The translations under genes and the position numbers were made by a program. DNA of 10,664 nucleotides from Peptococcaceae bacterium BRH_c23 (GTDB taxonomy: Bacteria > Bacillota_B > Desulfitobacteriia > Desulfitobacteriales > Desulfitobacteriaceae). The DNA is taken from the NCBI GenBank assembly GCA_000961805.1, contig LADV01000346.1, positions 1 to 10,664 on the forward strand, given 5' to 3'. Below, in pieces: positions 1-6,581 of this stretch (position 1 is the first letter of the stretch; every line of letters starts with the position of its first letter). Under the pieces are notes generated by a model. The model was given only the letters and a program-made list of their open reading frames with translations, ran no database searches and was not told the DNA's origin.

Positions 1-4
1 ATAT

Positions 5-33
5 TTGACAATCATTACCTACAATAGTACAAT
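5..33 (+). promoter_or_regulatory. Sigma-A promoter of the DUF1292 gene
   Basis: A perfect -35 box TTGACA (5-10) is followed by a 17-bp spacer and a -10 box TACAAT (28-33), one mismatch from TATAAT. A start of transcription near 40 would give a short leader of about 24 nt ahead of the ATG at 64. Seen directly; use in vivo is inferred. Confidence 0.8.
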
Positions 34-63
34 GACCATATTCTTTGATAAGAGGTGAAATAC

Positions 64-384
64 ATGTCCGACCAACCACATAACCATGATGAGCATGACG
101 CTGAGGAATTTGACACAGTCGTACTCACAGATGACGAGGGAAAAGACCACGAGTTTCTCCATCTCGATACCTTGGAACTTGAAGGCTCGACATACTTTGT
201 TCTGATGCCTATTACAGACGAGGATACCGAAGAAGAGGATGCAGATGAGGCTATTATTCTTAAATTAGGCAAAGATGCTGAGGGCAACGAAATGCTCCAA
301 GACATCGAAGACGATGAAGAGTGGGAAAAAGTTGCTGACGCTTGGGAGAACTTAGTTGAATCCGAAGACGACGAAAAAGAATAA
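64..384 (+). CDS. DUF1292 family small acidic protein (YrzB-like)
   Basis: A 106-residue, strongly acidic, presumably cytoplasmic protein of unknown function. The N-terminus is Asp/Glu/His rich. The middle holds the pattern typical of DUF1292 proteins: a short conserved strand region (FDTVVLTDDEG), a hydrophobic segment with YFVLMP, and a late segment with the motif EWEKVADAWENL. Length fits the family (about 80-110). I place the start at ATG 64 because AGAGGTG (51-57) lies 6 nt upstream; an in-frame GTG at 55 overlaps that ribosome site and is less likely. In Bacillus the homologue yrzB sits between ruvX and mltG (yrrL), and mltG also lies nearby here, which supports the call. It has its own promoter at 5-33 and a terminator at 415-454, so it may be expressed separately from the vanW-mltG unit, and any ireB/ruvX genes would lie outside the window. 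The Ser-rich reading frame on the opposite strand is a shadow. Confidence 0.85.
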   Translation: MSDQPHNHDEHDAEEFDTVVLTDDEGKDHEFLHLDTLELEGSTYFVLMPITDEDTEEEDADEAIILKLGKDAEGNEMLQDIEDDEEWEKVADAWENLVESEDDEKE

Positions 385-414
385 ACTCTTGTCACCTTTG
401 TTTTCATAGCTGCA

Positions 415-454
415 AAGAACCTGTTGAGACGATCTCAGCGGGTTCTTATGTTTT
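415..454 (+). terminator. Rho-independent terminator after the DUF1292 gene
   Basis: A 15-bp stem (415-429 with 433-447, two G-T pairs) closes a 3-nt loop, CGA, and is followed by ATGTTTT. It ends the DUF1292 transcript just before the next promoter. Confidence 0.85.
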
Positions 455-481
455 CATAAAGAAAATTTCATAGTTTATAAT
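453..481 (+). promoter_or_regulatory. Putative sigma-A promoter of vanW-mltG
   Basis: A perfect -10 TATAAT (476-481) sits 17 bp downstream of a weak -35 TTCATA (453-458, four of six matches). It begins right at the end of the preceding terminator, which is the expected place. The predicted leader is about 70 nt. Confidence 0.6.
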
Positions 482-558
482 GAAAGTTAATAAATCTGGA
501 GATAAACGTTAAGCTCTGCGGAAATACTAAGATTGATGAAAGCAGAGGAGTGTGGATT

Positions 559-1911
559 TTGAAGCAAATACGACAAACATGGATGCGGACTTTCTATACA
601 ACGTTAGGTTTTCTATTGCTAACGTTCCTATTAATCGGATGTATCCCTTCAAGTCACACCTTAGAGAATGAAAGTACGTCGCATAATAAGGTAGGAACCA
701 AAACAAAATCTATTGTTATTTCAAATGGCGTAAAAGTGGATGATTTAGATCTCAGCGGCACCCTAGTATCTGAAGCACCCACGAAAATAGATACCTGGGC
801 AAATGACAAGCTGGAAGAAACGCGAATCCTGTTGTACAATGAAAAAGAGATTCCGATTTCCTTAAGAGACATGGGTATTGAAGTAGATACAGAGAAGGTA
901 GTTGAAGAGGCCCAACGTATCCCTGGATTGGCAGTGTCAAGTGTGCTTAAAGTCGATCCTTTAGTTGCAAGTCAGGCGCTTCAGGAAAGGTTGAAGAAAT
1001 TTAATCGCCCAGCAAAAGATGCCTCTTATAAGATCGAAAAGGATAAGGTGGTTATTCAGCCGTCAGAGAGTGGCCAGACAGTGGAAGTTGATCGGTTAAT
1101 CGGGGATATTCTAAAATCCTCTCTAACTGAGGTTCCGTTAAGGATAGACCTTCCAATGAAAGAGGTTCCGGCAACAGTGACGACTGAGTCGATAAAAGCT
1201 TTGGCTTTTGATTCGGTGATCGGGGAGTTCACTACAAAGTTTTCAGTCAAAGAGGAGAATCGTTCTGCAAATTTAACTGCGGCCGCTAAAGCTTTGGACG
1301 GCAAAGTTCTTCTTCCGGGGGAAACTCTTTCATTCAACCAGACAGTAGGTCCCCGAGAGCCTGAGACAGGGTACAAAGAGGCCTACGTAATTGTCAAAGG
1401 GGAATATGTGCAAGGAACCGGAGGTGGCATCTGTCAAGTCTCTTCGACGTTATATAATGCTGTCTTGCTAAGTAATTTAGAAATTATAGAACGGAAACCT
1501 CATGAGGTTGTCGTTAGTTATGTACCTCCAGGTCAAGATGCAACCGTCAGTTATCCTAATCTTGATTTTAAATTTAAAAATAATTCCACGAGTATCGTCT
1601 ATTTGCGGACAGATGTAAAAGCAGGTGCTCTTACTGTTCGGCTATGGGGTAAGAAGACGGGATTATCCATCAGTATTGAACGACAAGTGGAGAAAGAACT
1701 CAACTATAAGGTAGAGAACCGCCTTGACTCCAAACTTTCTGCAGGACGAGTTGTTCAGGAGCAAAAAGGTTCGAAGGGGATCGTTGTCAACACCTGGAAG
1801 GTGACTCGAGACAAGGATGGCAATGAAGGCAAGCAGTTTTTGGGTCGTGACTGGTATGCACCGACCAACCAGATTTTTCGTGTGGGGACTCGAGGTATTT
1901 CTGAAACATAG
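559..1911 (+). CDS. VanW-family lipoprotein with YoaR-like and G5-like regions
   Basis: A 450-residue exported envelope protein of unknown biochemical role. The name comes from vanW of vancomycin-resistance clusters, but most members, including this one, are not resistance genes. A hydrophobic segment (about residues 12-27) ends in the lipobox LIGC with Cys28, so a lipoprotein anchored outside the membrane is likely. Residues about 50-215 match the general layout of the peptidoglycan-binding region found N-terminal to VanW in YoaR-type proteins. The VanW core spans about 235-365 and contains LPGETLSFN, GGGICQVSSTLYNA (GGGICQ at 288-293) and HEVVVSYVPPGQDATV. The last 80 residues look like a G5-type domain with GIVVNTWKVTRDKDGN. 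The start is TTG 559: AGAGGAG (544-550) is 8 nt upstream, whereas GTG 550 overlaps that site. The gene lies 17 bp upstream of mltG, presumably in one operon, linking it to wall metabolism. Confidence 0.88.
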   Translation: MKQIRQTWMRTFYTTLGFLLLTFLLIGCIPSSHTLENESTSHNKVGTKTKSIVISNGVKVDDLDLSGTLVSEAPTKIDTWANDKLEETRILLYNEKEIPISLRDMGIEVDTEKVVEEAQRIPGLAVSSVLKVDPLVASQALQERLKKFNRPAKDASYKIEKDKVVIQPSESGQTVEVDRLIGDILKSSLTEVPLRIDLPMKEVPATVTTESIKALAFDSVIGEFTTKFSVKEENRSANLTAAAKALDGKVLLPGETLSFNQTVGPREPETGYKEAYVIVKGEYVQGTGGGICQVSSTLYNAVLLSNLEIIERKPHEVVVSYVPPGQDATVSYPNLDFKFKNNSTSIVYLRTDVKAGALTVRLWGKKTGLSISIERQVEKELNYKVENRLDSKLSAGRVVQEQKGSKGIVVNTWKVTRDKDGNEGKQFLGRDWYAPTNQIFRVGTRGISET

Positions 1912-1928
1912 TGGAGAGGGAGTGAGAA

Positions 1929-2954
1929 ATGTCCAGAAAGAAAAAGTCCTTCGGCATCGGTATCTTAAAGTGGGTTATTCTACTTTCCATGGCTGGGGGT
2001 TTTGGTTTATTGTCTTGGTGGTCTTGGGCTATAAAGCCCTATTCGACTACTGACAATAGTGTAAAGATTACGATTGCTCCGGGAACAACGGCTGCTCAAT
2101 TAGCTGGGGAATTAGAACAGCGTCAGCTGATTCGCAGTGCATGGGCGTTTAGATATTTAGCGCGTGTACGGAACGATGAATTCAAGCTTTATGTTGGGGA
2201 TTACCAATTAGCTCCGATGATGTCCCCGGAGGAAATGATCAATCGCCTGACAAAAGGGGCAACGATGTTAGATGCCCAGCGTGTGACTATTCCAGAAGGG
2301 TATACCACAGAACAAATTATTGATTTATTAGTACAGAAGGGGATCTCGAATAAAACAGATTTGACCAAGGTGATTACGGAAGACACCTACCCTTATTCAT
2401 TTCTGAAAAATACACCTAAAGGGGTCCATCGTCTAGAGGGATATTTATTTCCCAATACTTATGAAATTAGTAGGCAATCGAGCCCTCATGCAATAATCGA
2501 TATCTTTCTTAAACAGTTTGAGAAAGAACTCACTTCTGACGTACAGACTCAACTCGATAGCAAGAAGTTTTCCGTTTCCGAGTGGGTTACCCTAGCTTCT
2601 TTAGTCGAAAAAGAGGCGGTGAAAGAATCAGATCGCCCTTTGATCGCTGCCGTGTTTCTGAATCGGCTAAAGATTAACCAACCTCTTCAATCCTGTGCTA
2701 CTATCCAATTTTTGCTCGGCACTCCCAAACCGGTGCTTTATGAAAAGGATCTTCAGATTCCTTCACCGTATAATACCTATCTCCACCCAGGCTTGCCACC
2801 AGGACCGATTGCCAATCCCGGTCATGCCTCCTTAGAAGCAGTCTTGAATCCGGCTAAAACGGATTTTTTATACTTCGTGGCTAAAAAGGACGGGTATCAT
2901 GCATTTGCTAAAACGTACGCAGAGCATTTAAAGAATGTGAAATTATATCAGTGA
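1929..2954 (+). CDS. mltG: Endolytic murein transglycosylase MltG (YceG family)
   Basis: A 341-residue membrane-anchored lytic transglycosylase that cuts nascent peptidoglycan glycan strands and is thought to set strand length. A basic N-terminus (SRKKK) is followed by one transmembrane helix at about residues 10-33. The extracellular part begins with a LysM-like region ([18 protein letters not shown], then [12 protein letters not shown]). The catalytic YceG domain contains [20 protein letters not shown], in which Glu227 is the likely catalytic residue by comparison with E. coli MltG, then FLNRLK and [10 protein letters not shown], and ends with [20 protein letters not shown]. Length matches the family. 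AGGGAG (1917-1922) lies 6 nt ahead of the ATG. The gene follows the VanW gene by 17 bp. Its stop lies inside the convergent trpB, with an overlap of 2948-2954 and no terminator between. The homologue is yrrL in Bacillus. Confidence 0.95.
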   Translation: MSRKKKSFGIGILKWVILLSMAGGFGLLSWWSWAIKPYSTTDNSVKITIAPGTTAAQLAGELEQRQLIRSAWAFRYLARVRNDEFKLYVGDYQLAPMMSPEEMINRLTKGATMLDAQRVTIPEGYTTEQIIDLLVQKGISNKTDLTKVITEDTYPYSFLKNTPKGVHRLEGYLFPNTYEISRQSSPHAIIDIFLKQFEKELTSDVQTQLDSKKFSVSEWVTLASLVEKEAVKESDRPLIAAVFLNRLKINQPLQSCATIQFLLGTPKPVLYEKDLQIPSPYNTYLHPGLPPGPIANPGHASLEAVLNPAKTDFLYFVAKKDGYHAFAKTYAEHLKNVKLYQ

Positions 2955-4117
2955 CCCATGTTGAAGATTTGTTCGACGTCTTTGTCTCCGCGGCCGGATA
3001 GATTGACGATTAGGATTTGGTCAGGATTCATGGTAGGAGCGAGCTTAAGGGCATAGGCGACTGCGTGTGCACTCTCAAGGGCTGGGATGATGCCTTCAGT
3101 TCTAGAAAGTCTGTGGAAAGCGTCCAGGGATTCTTGGTCGGTAATGCTCACATACTCGGCACGACCGATATCTTTCAGGTAGCTGTGTTCTGGTCCTACA
3201 CCGGGATAGTCCAGACCAGCTGAAATGGAATGGGTGGCAAGGGGCTCTCCATGTTCGTCTGCCATGACGTAACATTTAAAACCATGCACGATTCCAGGTG
3301 CTCCGGCAGTGAGGGGGGCTGCATGTTTTCCGGTTTCTAAGCCTAGACCAGCTGGCTCGACCCCTATGAGTCTGACGTTTGAGTCGGGGATGAAATTAGC
3401 AAACATGCCGATGGCGTTGCTTCCACCGCCGACACAAGCCATGACTGCGTCGGGGAGTTTCCCCTCTGCTTCCAGGATTTGTTGGCGTGCTTCCCGGGAA
3501 ATAATCGATTGGAAGTGTTTGACTAGGGTGGGGAAGGGATGTGGCCCCACAGCCGAACCAAGCATATAAAAGGTTGTTTCATAATTAACGGCGAAATCTC
3601 CAAGGGCTGCGTCTACAGCATCTTTTAGAGTGCGTGTTCCGGAAGTTACGGAAATCACTTTGGCTCCCAAGAGTTCCATCCGGAAGCCATTGAGGGATTG
3701 GCGCTTCGTGTCTTCTTCTCCCATATAAATGACGCATTCCATGTCAAAGAGGGCACAGGCCGTTGCTGTGGCTACCCCGTGTTGCCCTGCGCCAGTTTCT
3801 GCGATGACTCGTTTGGCTCCCATGCGTTTAGCAAGCAAGGCTTGACCTAGGACGTTGTTAATTTTATGGGCACCGGTATGGTTTAAATCTTCTCGTTTGA
3901 AATAGATTTTTGCTCCGCCTAATTGTTTGGAAAGTTTTTCTGCGAAGTAGAGTGGGTTGGGACGGCCAACGTATTGGCGTAGATAGTAGTCAAGTTCCTC
4001 GTTGAAGGCAGGTTCGTCCTTATACGTCTCAAAGGCATCGTCCAATTGATTTAGAGCATCCTGTAGTTGGGGTGGGACAAAACTTCCGCCATATTGACCA
4101 AAATATCCTTTTTCCAT
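2948..4117 (-). CDS. trpB: Stand-alone tryptophan synthase beta chain
   Basis: A 389-residue PLP-dependent cytoplasmic enzyme that condenses indole with L-serine to form tryptophan. Lys85 in HTGAHKINN should form the PLP Schiff base, Glu107 in ETGAGQHG is the catalytic acid (Salmonella Lys87 and Glu109), GGGSNAIG is the phosphate-binding loop, and [10 protein letters not shown] closes the protein. These are TrpB1-class features, not the longer TrpB2 form. I choose the ATG at 4117 because GGAGGA (complement of 4125-4130) lies 7 nt upstream. In-frame starts at 4132 and 4135 would include that site in the coding region and add residues not seen in the family. No trpA or other trp gene is adjacent, so the alpha subunit must come from elsewhere or the enzyme salvages free indole. 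Expression is predicted to respond to charged tRNA-Trp through the T-box leader directly upstream. The 3' end overlaps mltG by 7 bp. Confidence 0.96.
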   Translation of the reverse strand: MEKGYFGQYGGSFVPPQLQDALNQLDDAFETYKDEPAFNEELDYYLRQYVGRPNPLYFAEKLSKQLGGAKIYFKREDLNHTGAHKINNVLGQALLAKRMGAKRVIAETGAGQHGVATATACALFDMECVIYMGEEDTKRQSLNGFRMELLGAKVISVTSGTRTLKDAVDAALGDFAVNYETTFYMLGSAVGPHPFPTLVKHFQSIISREARQQILEAEGKLPDAVMACVGGGSNAIGMFANFIPDSNVRLIGVEPAGLGLETGKHAAPLTAGAPGIVHGFKCYVMADEHGEPLATHSISAGLDYPGVGPEHSYLKDIGRAEYVSITDQESLDAFHRLSRTEGIIPALESAHAVAYALKLAPTMNPDQILIVNLSGRGDKDVEQIFNMGH

Positions 4118-4154
4118 TTCGAATTCCTCCATCACTCATTTATTTTTTGAAACT

Positions 4155-4188
4155 AAAAAACTTTCCGCCCTGTAAAGGACGGAAAGTT
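4155..4188 (-). terminator. T-box regulated terminator
   Basis: A 12-bp stem (4188-4177 with 4170-4159, one G-T pair), a 6-nt loop TTTACA, and a run of six T ending at 4155. Its 5' strand is the 3' strand of the T-box antiterminator, so the two folds exclude each other. Transcription is expected to stop here when tRNA-Trp is charged. Confidence 0.92.
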
Positions 4189-4576
4189 AATTTCCATTAT
4201 GCCACCTTTTCGCACAGGTTCTAACAGAACCCATACTTCAGTTCTTAGATACGGAGTAGTCTCGAATCTCGTGCCTATTGAAAACTACTAGCGCCAAGCC
4301 TCAGCGAAGGCGGTCGTTTAGTTGTTCTTGGCCCACCTGAAATTTATACTTTCAAATTTGGTACAAATAAGCAGATGCGGAGAGTCGACCTCTCGATATC
4401 CGTGTCTCTGTAACGGGAAACCCCCGGTATCACCTACTGACGCCAAAGCGTGTTCGGATTACGACTCTGAAATCCATTCGGTCTACAGGAAGTGTATCAG
4501 ACTCTCACCAGCTCTGACTCGCTAGAACATTCCACAAAAGACTTACTAATTCTCATCATTGTCTTGCATGTTAATT
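4155..4576 (-). promoter_or_regulatory. Tryptophan T-box riboswitch (trpB leader)
   Basis: The trpB leader senses uncharged tRNA-Trp. Stem I (about 4560-4460) carries an AGTA motif (ATTAGTAAG), a distal loop of the type AGCTGGTGAGAG, and a specifier loop reading GAA-TGG-ATT. The specifier codon is TGG (Trp) at 4476-4474. Near the 3' end, TGGC (4204-4201) is the bulge that would pair with the tRNA 3' NCCA; its C fits the G discriminator of bacterial tRNA-Trp. Antiterminator: AAAGG (4209-4205) with CCTTT (4178-4174), and ATGGAAA (4197-4191) with TTTCCGT (4185-4179). The competing terminator shares that 3' strand. The bulge is followed by ATA rather than the usual ACC. About 110 nt of extra hairpins lie between the stem III-like region and the antiterminator, making the leader unusually long (about 460 nt to the ATG). 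Confidence 0.92.
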
Positions 4577-4582
4577 TTCTGT

Positions 4583-4612
4583 ATTGTAATATAGCAGAAG
4601 GTACTTCGTCAA
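4583..4612 (-). promoter_or_regulatory. Sigma-A promoter of the trpB T-box transcript
   Basis: Read on the minus strand: -35 TTGACG (4612-4607), an 18-bp spacer, -10 TACAAT (4588-4583). Predicted start near 4576, about 15 nt before T-box stem I, which is the normal arrangement. Confidence 0.8.
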
Positions 4613-4682
4613 GGGGTGTTGTGTAAAAGATTTTTCTGAGAGCTGACTTTCAGCTTATTTGCTTAACAATCCTCGAAGGGGG

Positions 4683-4711
4683 TTGAATTCAATCACAGGT
4701 GAAAGTATAAT
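4683..4711 (+). promoter_or_regulatory. Retained promoter of the decayed mntA copy
   Basis: TTGAAT (4683-4688), 17-bp spacer, TATAAT (4706-4711). Both boxes and the spacing equal those of the intact mntA promoter at 9777-9805, and the following 5' UTR is nearly the same. The gene it served is dead, so it may now transcribe the MNT gene starting at 4916. The 70 bases before it (4613-4682) contain only a small AGCTGA-CTT-TCAGCT hairpin at 4641-4655. Confidence 0.65.
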
Positions 4712-4747
4712 AATGACAAATATTACCATAAGAAAGGGCAATCGGAG

Positions 4748-4864
4748 ATGTCGGATCGAATTTATTCAATTGAAGAAATAAGATATTGTCCGTAATGTAG
4801 CCCAGTAGTGTAGTATGGGGTTGAGAAGGTTTGGCTTTTTGGCTCTTATGTAAGGGGAAGCTAA
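4748..4864 (+). pseudogene. Decayed copy of the MntA-like nucleotidyltransferase
   Basis: This is a dead duplicate of the gene at 9842-10144. The ATG at 4748 opens a frame that starts like the intact protein (MSDRIYSIEEIR against MSKQIYSIEEIR) and stops after 15 codons at 4793-4795. Relative to the intact gene there is a 2-nt deletion after AATAAG and about 5 extra nt near 4805-4812. These restore the frame, but further stops lie at 4811 and 4862. The catalytic start of the family is still readable as VEKVWLFGSYVRGS (4820-4861); the catalytic DxD part and all of the C-terminus are gone, with similarity ending near 4860. Similarity to the intact locus extends upstream through the 5' UTR and promoter to about 4680, so the duplicated unit was promoter plus gene. 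No functional product is expected. Confidence 0.85.
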
Positions 4865-4915
4865 AATTGTTGGAAAGATCGAAGGCTCTATTGGTAGAAA
4901 GGAGGACGGGCGATT

Positions 4916-5224
4916 ATGTGCCCCTATGATATTGAAATAGAAAACATAAAAAATCAACTTATTAAGAAGTATCATCCTATGGACATCATTCTTTTTGGTT
5001 CCTGCGCCAAAGGTAGGGTTTCTCGAAGTAGTGATGTGGATATTTGTATAATTCTTGAAACGAACGATAAAAGGAAAATAGTCAGAGATATATTGATTGA
5101 AGTAGAATATAAAGTGGATTTGGATGTAGTGGTTTACACCCCACAAGAATGGCAAAATAACATGGATGATCAGGCGACATTTCCAGGTATTATTAAGAGG
5201 ACAGGGGTGAGTTTGATTGGTTGA
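4916..5224 (+). CDS. MNT-type nucleotidyltransferase, orphan antitoxin-like
   Basis: A 102-residue minimal nucleotidyltransferase of the DNA polymerase beta fold. The motif GS-x10-DxD is intact: Gly28-Ser29 in LFGSCAKG, then Asp40 and Asp42 in SSDVDI. A third acidic residue is expected at Asp70 in VDLDVVVY. Such proteins pair with HEPN RNases and, in studied pairs, neutralise them by attaching AMP or other nucleotides. The ATG at 4916 has AAAGGAGG (4898-4905) 10 nt upstream. The C-terminus (PGIIKRTGVSLIG) is the usual end for the subgroup whose HEPN partner follows with a short overlap; here only a C-terminal HEPN stub follows. It is not a close paralogue of the gene at 9842, as it shares little beyond the motif. 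No promoter of its own is seen; the retained promoter at 4683-4711 is the best candidate. Confidence 0.85.
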   Translation: MCPYDIEIENIKNQLIKKYHPMDIILFGSCAKGRVSRSSDVDICIILETNDKRKIVRDILIEVEYKVDLDVVVYTPQEWQNNMDDQATFPGIIKRTGVSLIG

Positions 5225-5315
5225 TCCTCTCATTGTAAGCAAAGAAGACACTGAAGAGTGTTTTAGGATAGTTAATGGGGTCTTAGCAAGAATAAGTGAA
5301 TCGATTGGTAGTTAG
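5217..5315 (+). pseudogene. C-terminal stub of a HEPN-domain protein
   Basis: From TTG 5217, overlapping the MNT stop in another frame, a 32-codon frame reads MVDPLIVSKEDTEECFRIVN and ends at TAG 5313-5315. The pattern 'PLIVSKEDTEECFRIVNGVL' resembles the last helix of HEPN proteins of the PF05168 type, which typically reads YP...(S/T)xEDAEEAxxIAxxVL. The first 90-100 residues, including any catalytic RX4-6H motif, are missing, so I take it as the remainder of a deleted toxin. AGGGGTG (5203-5209) could act as a ribosome site, so the short peptide might be made. Assignment rests on position after a MNT gene and on a short pattern. Confidence 0.5.
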
Positions 5316-5318
5316 CAA

Positions 5319-5367
5319 AGCGGCTGTCTCAAAGGAAAAATATAATTTCTACTTTGCGACAGCCGCT
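5319..5367. terminator. Long hairpin between convergent genes, possible bidirectional terminator
   Basis: A perfect 10-bp stem AGCGGCTGTC (5319-5328) with GACAGCCGCT (5358-5367) continues, after one mismatch, with CAAAG (5330-5334) and CTTTG (5352-5356), around a 17-nt A/T-rich loop. It sits 3 nt after the HEPN stub and 2 nt before the VWA stop, so it could end both transcripts. T-runs on both sides are poor. The ends GGCTGTCTCAAA resemble termini of some insertion sequences, so a small palindromic repeat is an alternative. Confidence 0.6.
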
Positions 5368-5369
5368 AT

Positions 5370-6578
5370 CTATTTGCGCACCATTAATTTCTTAATTGCC
5401 CAATCAAGCCCCTCTAGGGTTAACTCAAACATCGGAAAAATATCGCGCACTATTTTTAACGTTTGGTAGCCGTGAACACGGTCCCAATATTTCTCGGGTA
5501 GAGGATTGAGCCAAACGTTATAGGGGAACTTCTTAGCTATCCGCTGTAACCAGGTAATCCCGGGTTCTTCATTGCCAAGACCCCAATAGATGTTACCATC
5601 GCTCATCATCAATTCGCTGGGAGCCATGGCTGCATCCCCGATTATAACCACTCTGTAGTCTGAGCTAAGCGAACTCAGAATGTCCTCAGTTTTAACGGCT
5701 TTTCTGGGGTTATTTGAAGCATCCAAATACAGCAGGTCATAGATACAGTTATGGAAGTAATAAAACTTCAAATCCTTAAAATGGGAAGATTTATGGACCG
5801 CTGAGAACAATTGGCTACAGATATTGGCATAAGGCGTCATCGAACCACCGACATCCATCAGAACGATAACCTTGACCGAGTTTTTGCGGGGTCTCGTCCA
5901 GACCAACTTTAAGCGTCCGGCATTTTTACAGGTTTCATCAATCGTATCATCTAAATCCAGTTGGTCTTTGAGGCCATCTAGGCGCGTACTAAACTGACGC
6001 AGCTTGCGTAAAGCCACTTCGAACTGACGGACTCCTAACGTTTCATCACTGCGATAGTCACGGTAATTCCGCTCAGATGCGACTTTCACCGCGGATTGCC
6101 CATAGGACTCACCCCCGATGCGCACTCCACCAGGATGAAAACCAGAGTGTCCGAAGGCTGAGGTCCCGCCCGTACCAATCCAATTACCTCCACCGTGATG
6201 AGCACCATCTTGGGTGCGCAAACGTTCTTCCAAAGCGGCTTTTAAACTCTCCCAATCCGGCAAGCCCAATTTCTTTAACAGCTCGTTGCGTTCTTCTTCA
6301 GAGAACATTTTTGGAGGCAAAGGATTTTCCATCCATTTCGAAACCTGATCCAATAATTGTGCTGGGGTTTCTATTCCTTGAAAATACTTCTGAAACGCAA
6401 GATCATATTGGTCAAAATGACTTTCACTTTTAACCAAGATAGCTCTGGCCAAATAATAAAAACCAGACAGACTAGAGTCGGCTAAGCCAACTGAAAGGGC
6501 CTCCATCAAGGTCAGCCATTCTGTGATAGAAACGGGAATCCCCTCACGACGCAGTGTATAGAAAAAGTTTGTATACAT
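5370..6578 (-). CDS. CoxE-like VWA-domain protein, partner of MoxR ATPase
   Basis: A 402-residue cytoplasmic-looking protein with no signal or membrane helix. An N-terminal helical region (about 1-120) is followed by a Gly/His-rich segment (about 123-160, with HHGGGNWIGTGGTSAFG and HPGGVRIGG). A middle region (about 170-230) has YRSDETLGVRQFEVALRKLR and LDLDDTIDETCKNAGRLKL, and the VWA domain begins near 235. The metal-site motif is DVGGSM at 242-247, a variant of DxSxS with Gly in place of the first Ser, as is common in this family. YYFHNCIYD, VVIIGDAAMAPSEL and VWLNPLPEKYW further mark the CoxE-like VWA proteins always found beside MoxR. Known MoxR-VWA pairs act as chaperone-like machines for metal-cofactor insertion or complex assembly; the client here is unknown. 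It lies 3 nt downstream of the MoxR gene in the same operon. The ATG has only a weak upstream site, so translational coupling is likely. Confidence 0.88.
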   Translation of the reverse strand: MYTNFFYTLRREGIPVSITEWLTLMEALSVGLADSSLSGFYYLARAILVKSESHFDQYDLAFQKYFQGIETPAQLLDQVSKWMENPLPPKMFSEEERNELLKKLGLPDWESLKAALEERLRTQDGAHHGGGNWIGTGGTSAFGHSGFHPGGVRIGGESYGQSAVKVASERNYRDYRSDETLGVRQFEVALRKLRQFSTRLDGLKDQLDLDDTIDETCKNAGRLKLVWTRPRKNSVKVIVLMDVGGSMTPYANICSQLFSAVHKSSHFKDLKFYYFHNCIYDLLYLDASNNPRKAVKTEDILSSLSSDYRVVIIGDAAMAPSELMMSDGNIYWGLGNEEPGITWLQRIAKKFPYNVWLNPLPEKYWDRVHGYQTLKIVRDIFPMFELTLEGLDWAIKKLMVRK

Positions 6579-6581
6579 AGT

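Noticed and set aside
15..407. Serine-rich open frame on the minus strand opposite the DUF1292 gene
   Set aside because: It is the antisense shadow of an Asp/Glu-rich gene (GAN codons read as serine-rich on the other strand); no ribosome site.
514..548. CTCTGC/GCAGAG pairing that could hide the VanW ribosome site
   Set aside because: Only 6 bp with a 22-nt loop; easily chance.
550..1911. vanW as a vancomycin-resistance gene
   Set aside because: No vanR/S/H/A/X neighbours; VanW-domain lipoproteins are widespread in Clostridia with no link to resistance.
4322..4525. 67-codon plus-strand open frame in the trpB leader
   Set aside because: It lies over a well-supported T-box RNA on the other strand and shows no ribosome site or protein-like pattern.
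4867..4929. Short frame reading LLERSKALLVERRTGDYV just before the MNT gene at 4916
   Set aside because: It could be the end of a lost gene between the fossil and the MNT gene, but it is about 20 codons, overlaps the MNT ribosome site and start, and matches nothing I recognise.
4766..5251. 161-codon minus-strand open frame across the MNT patch
   Set aside because: It overlaps the MNT gene with its catalytic motif and the decayed copy; its Phe/Ile/Tyr-rich product looks like an AT-rich shadow.
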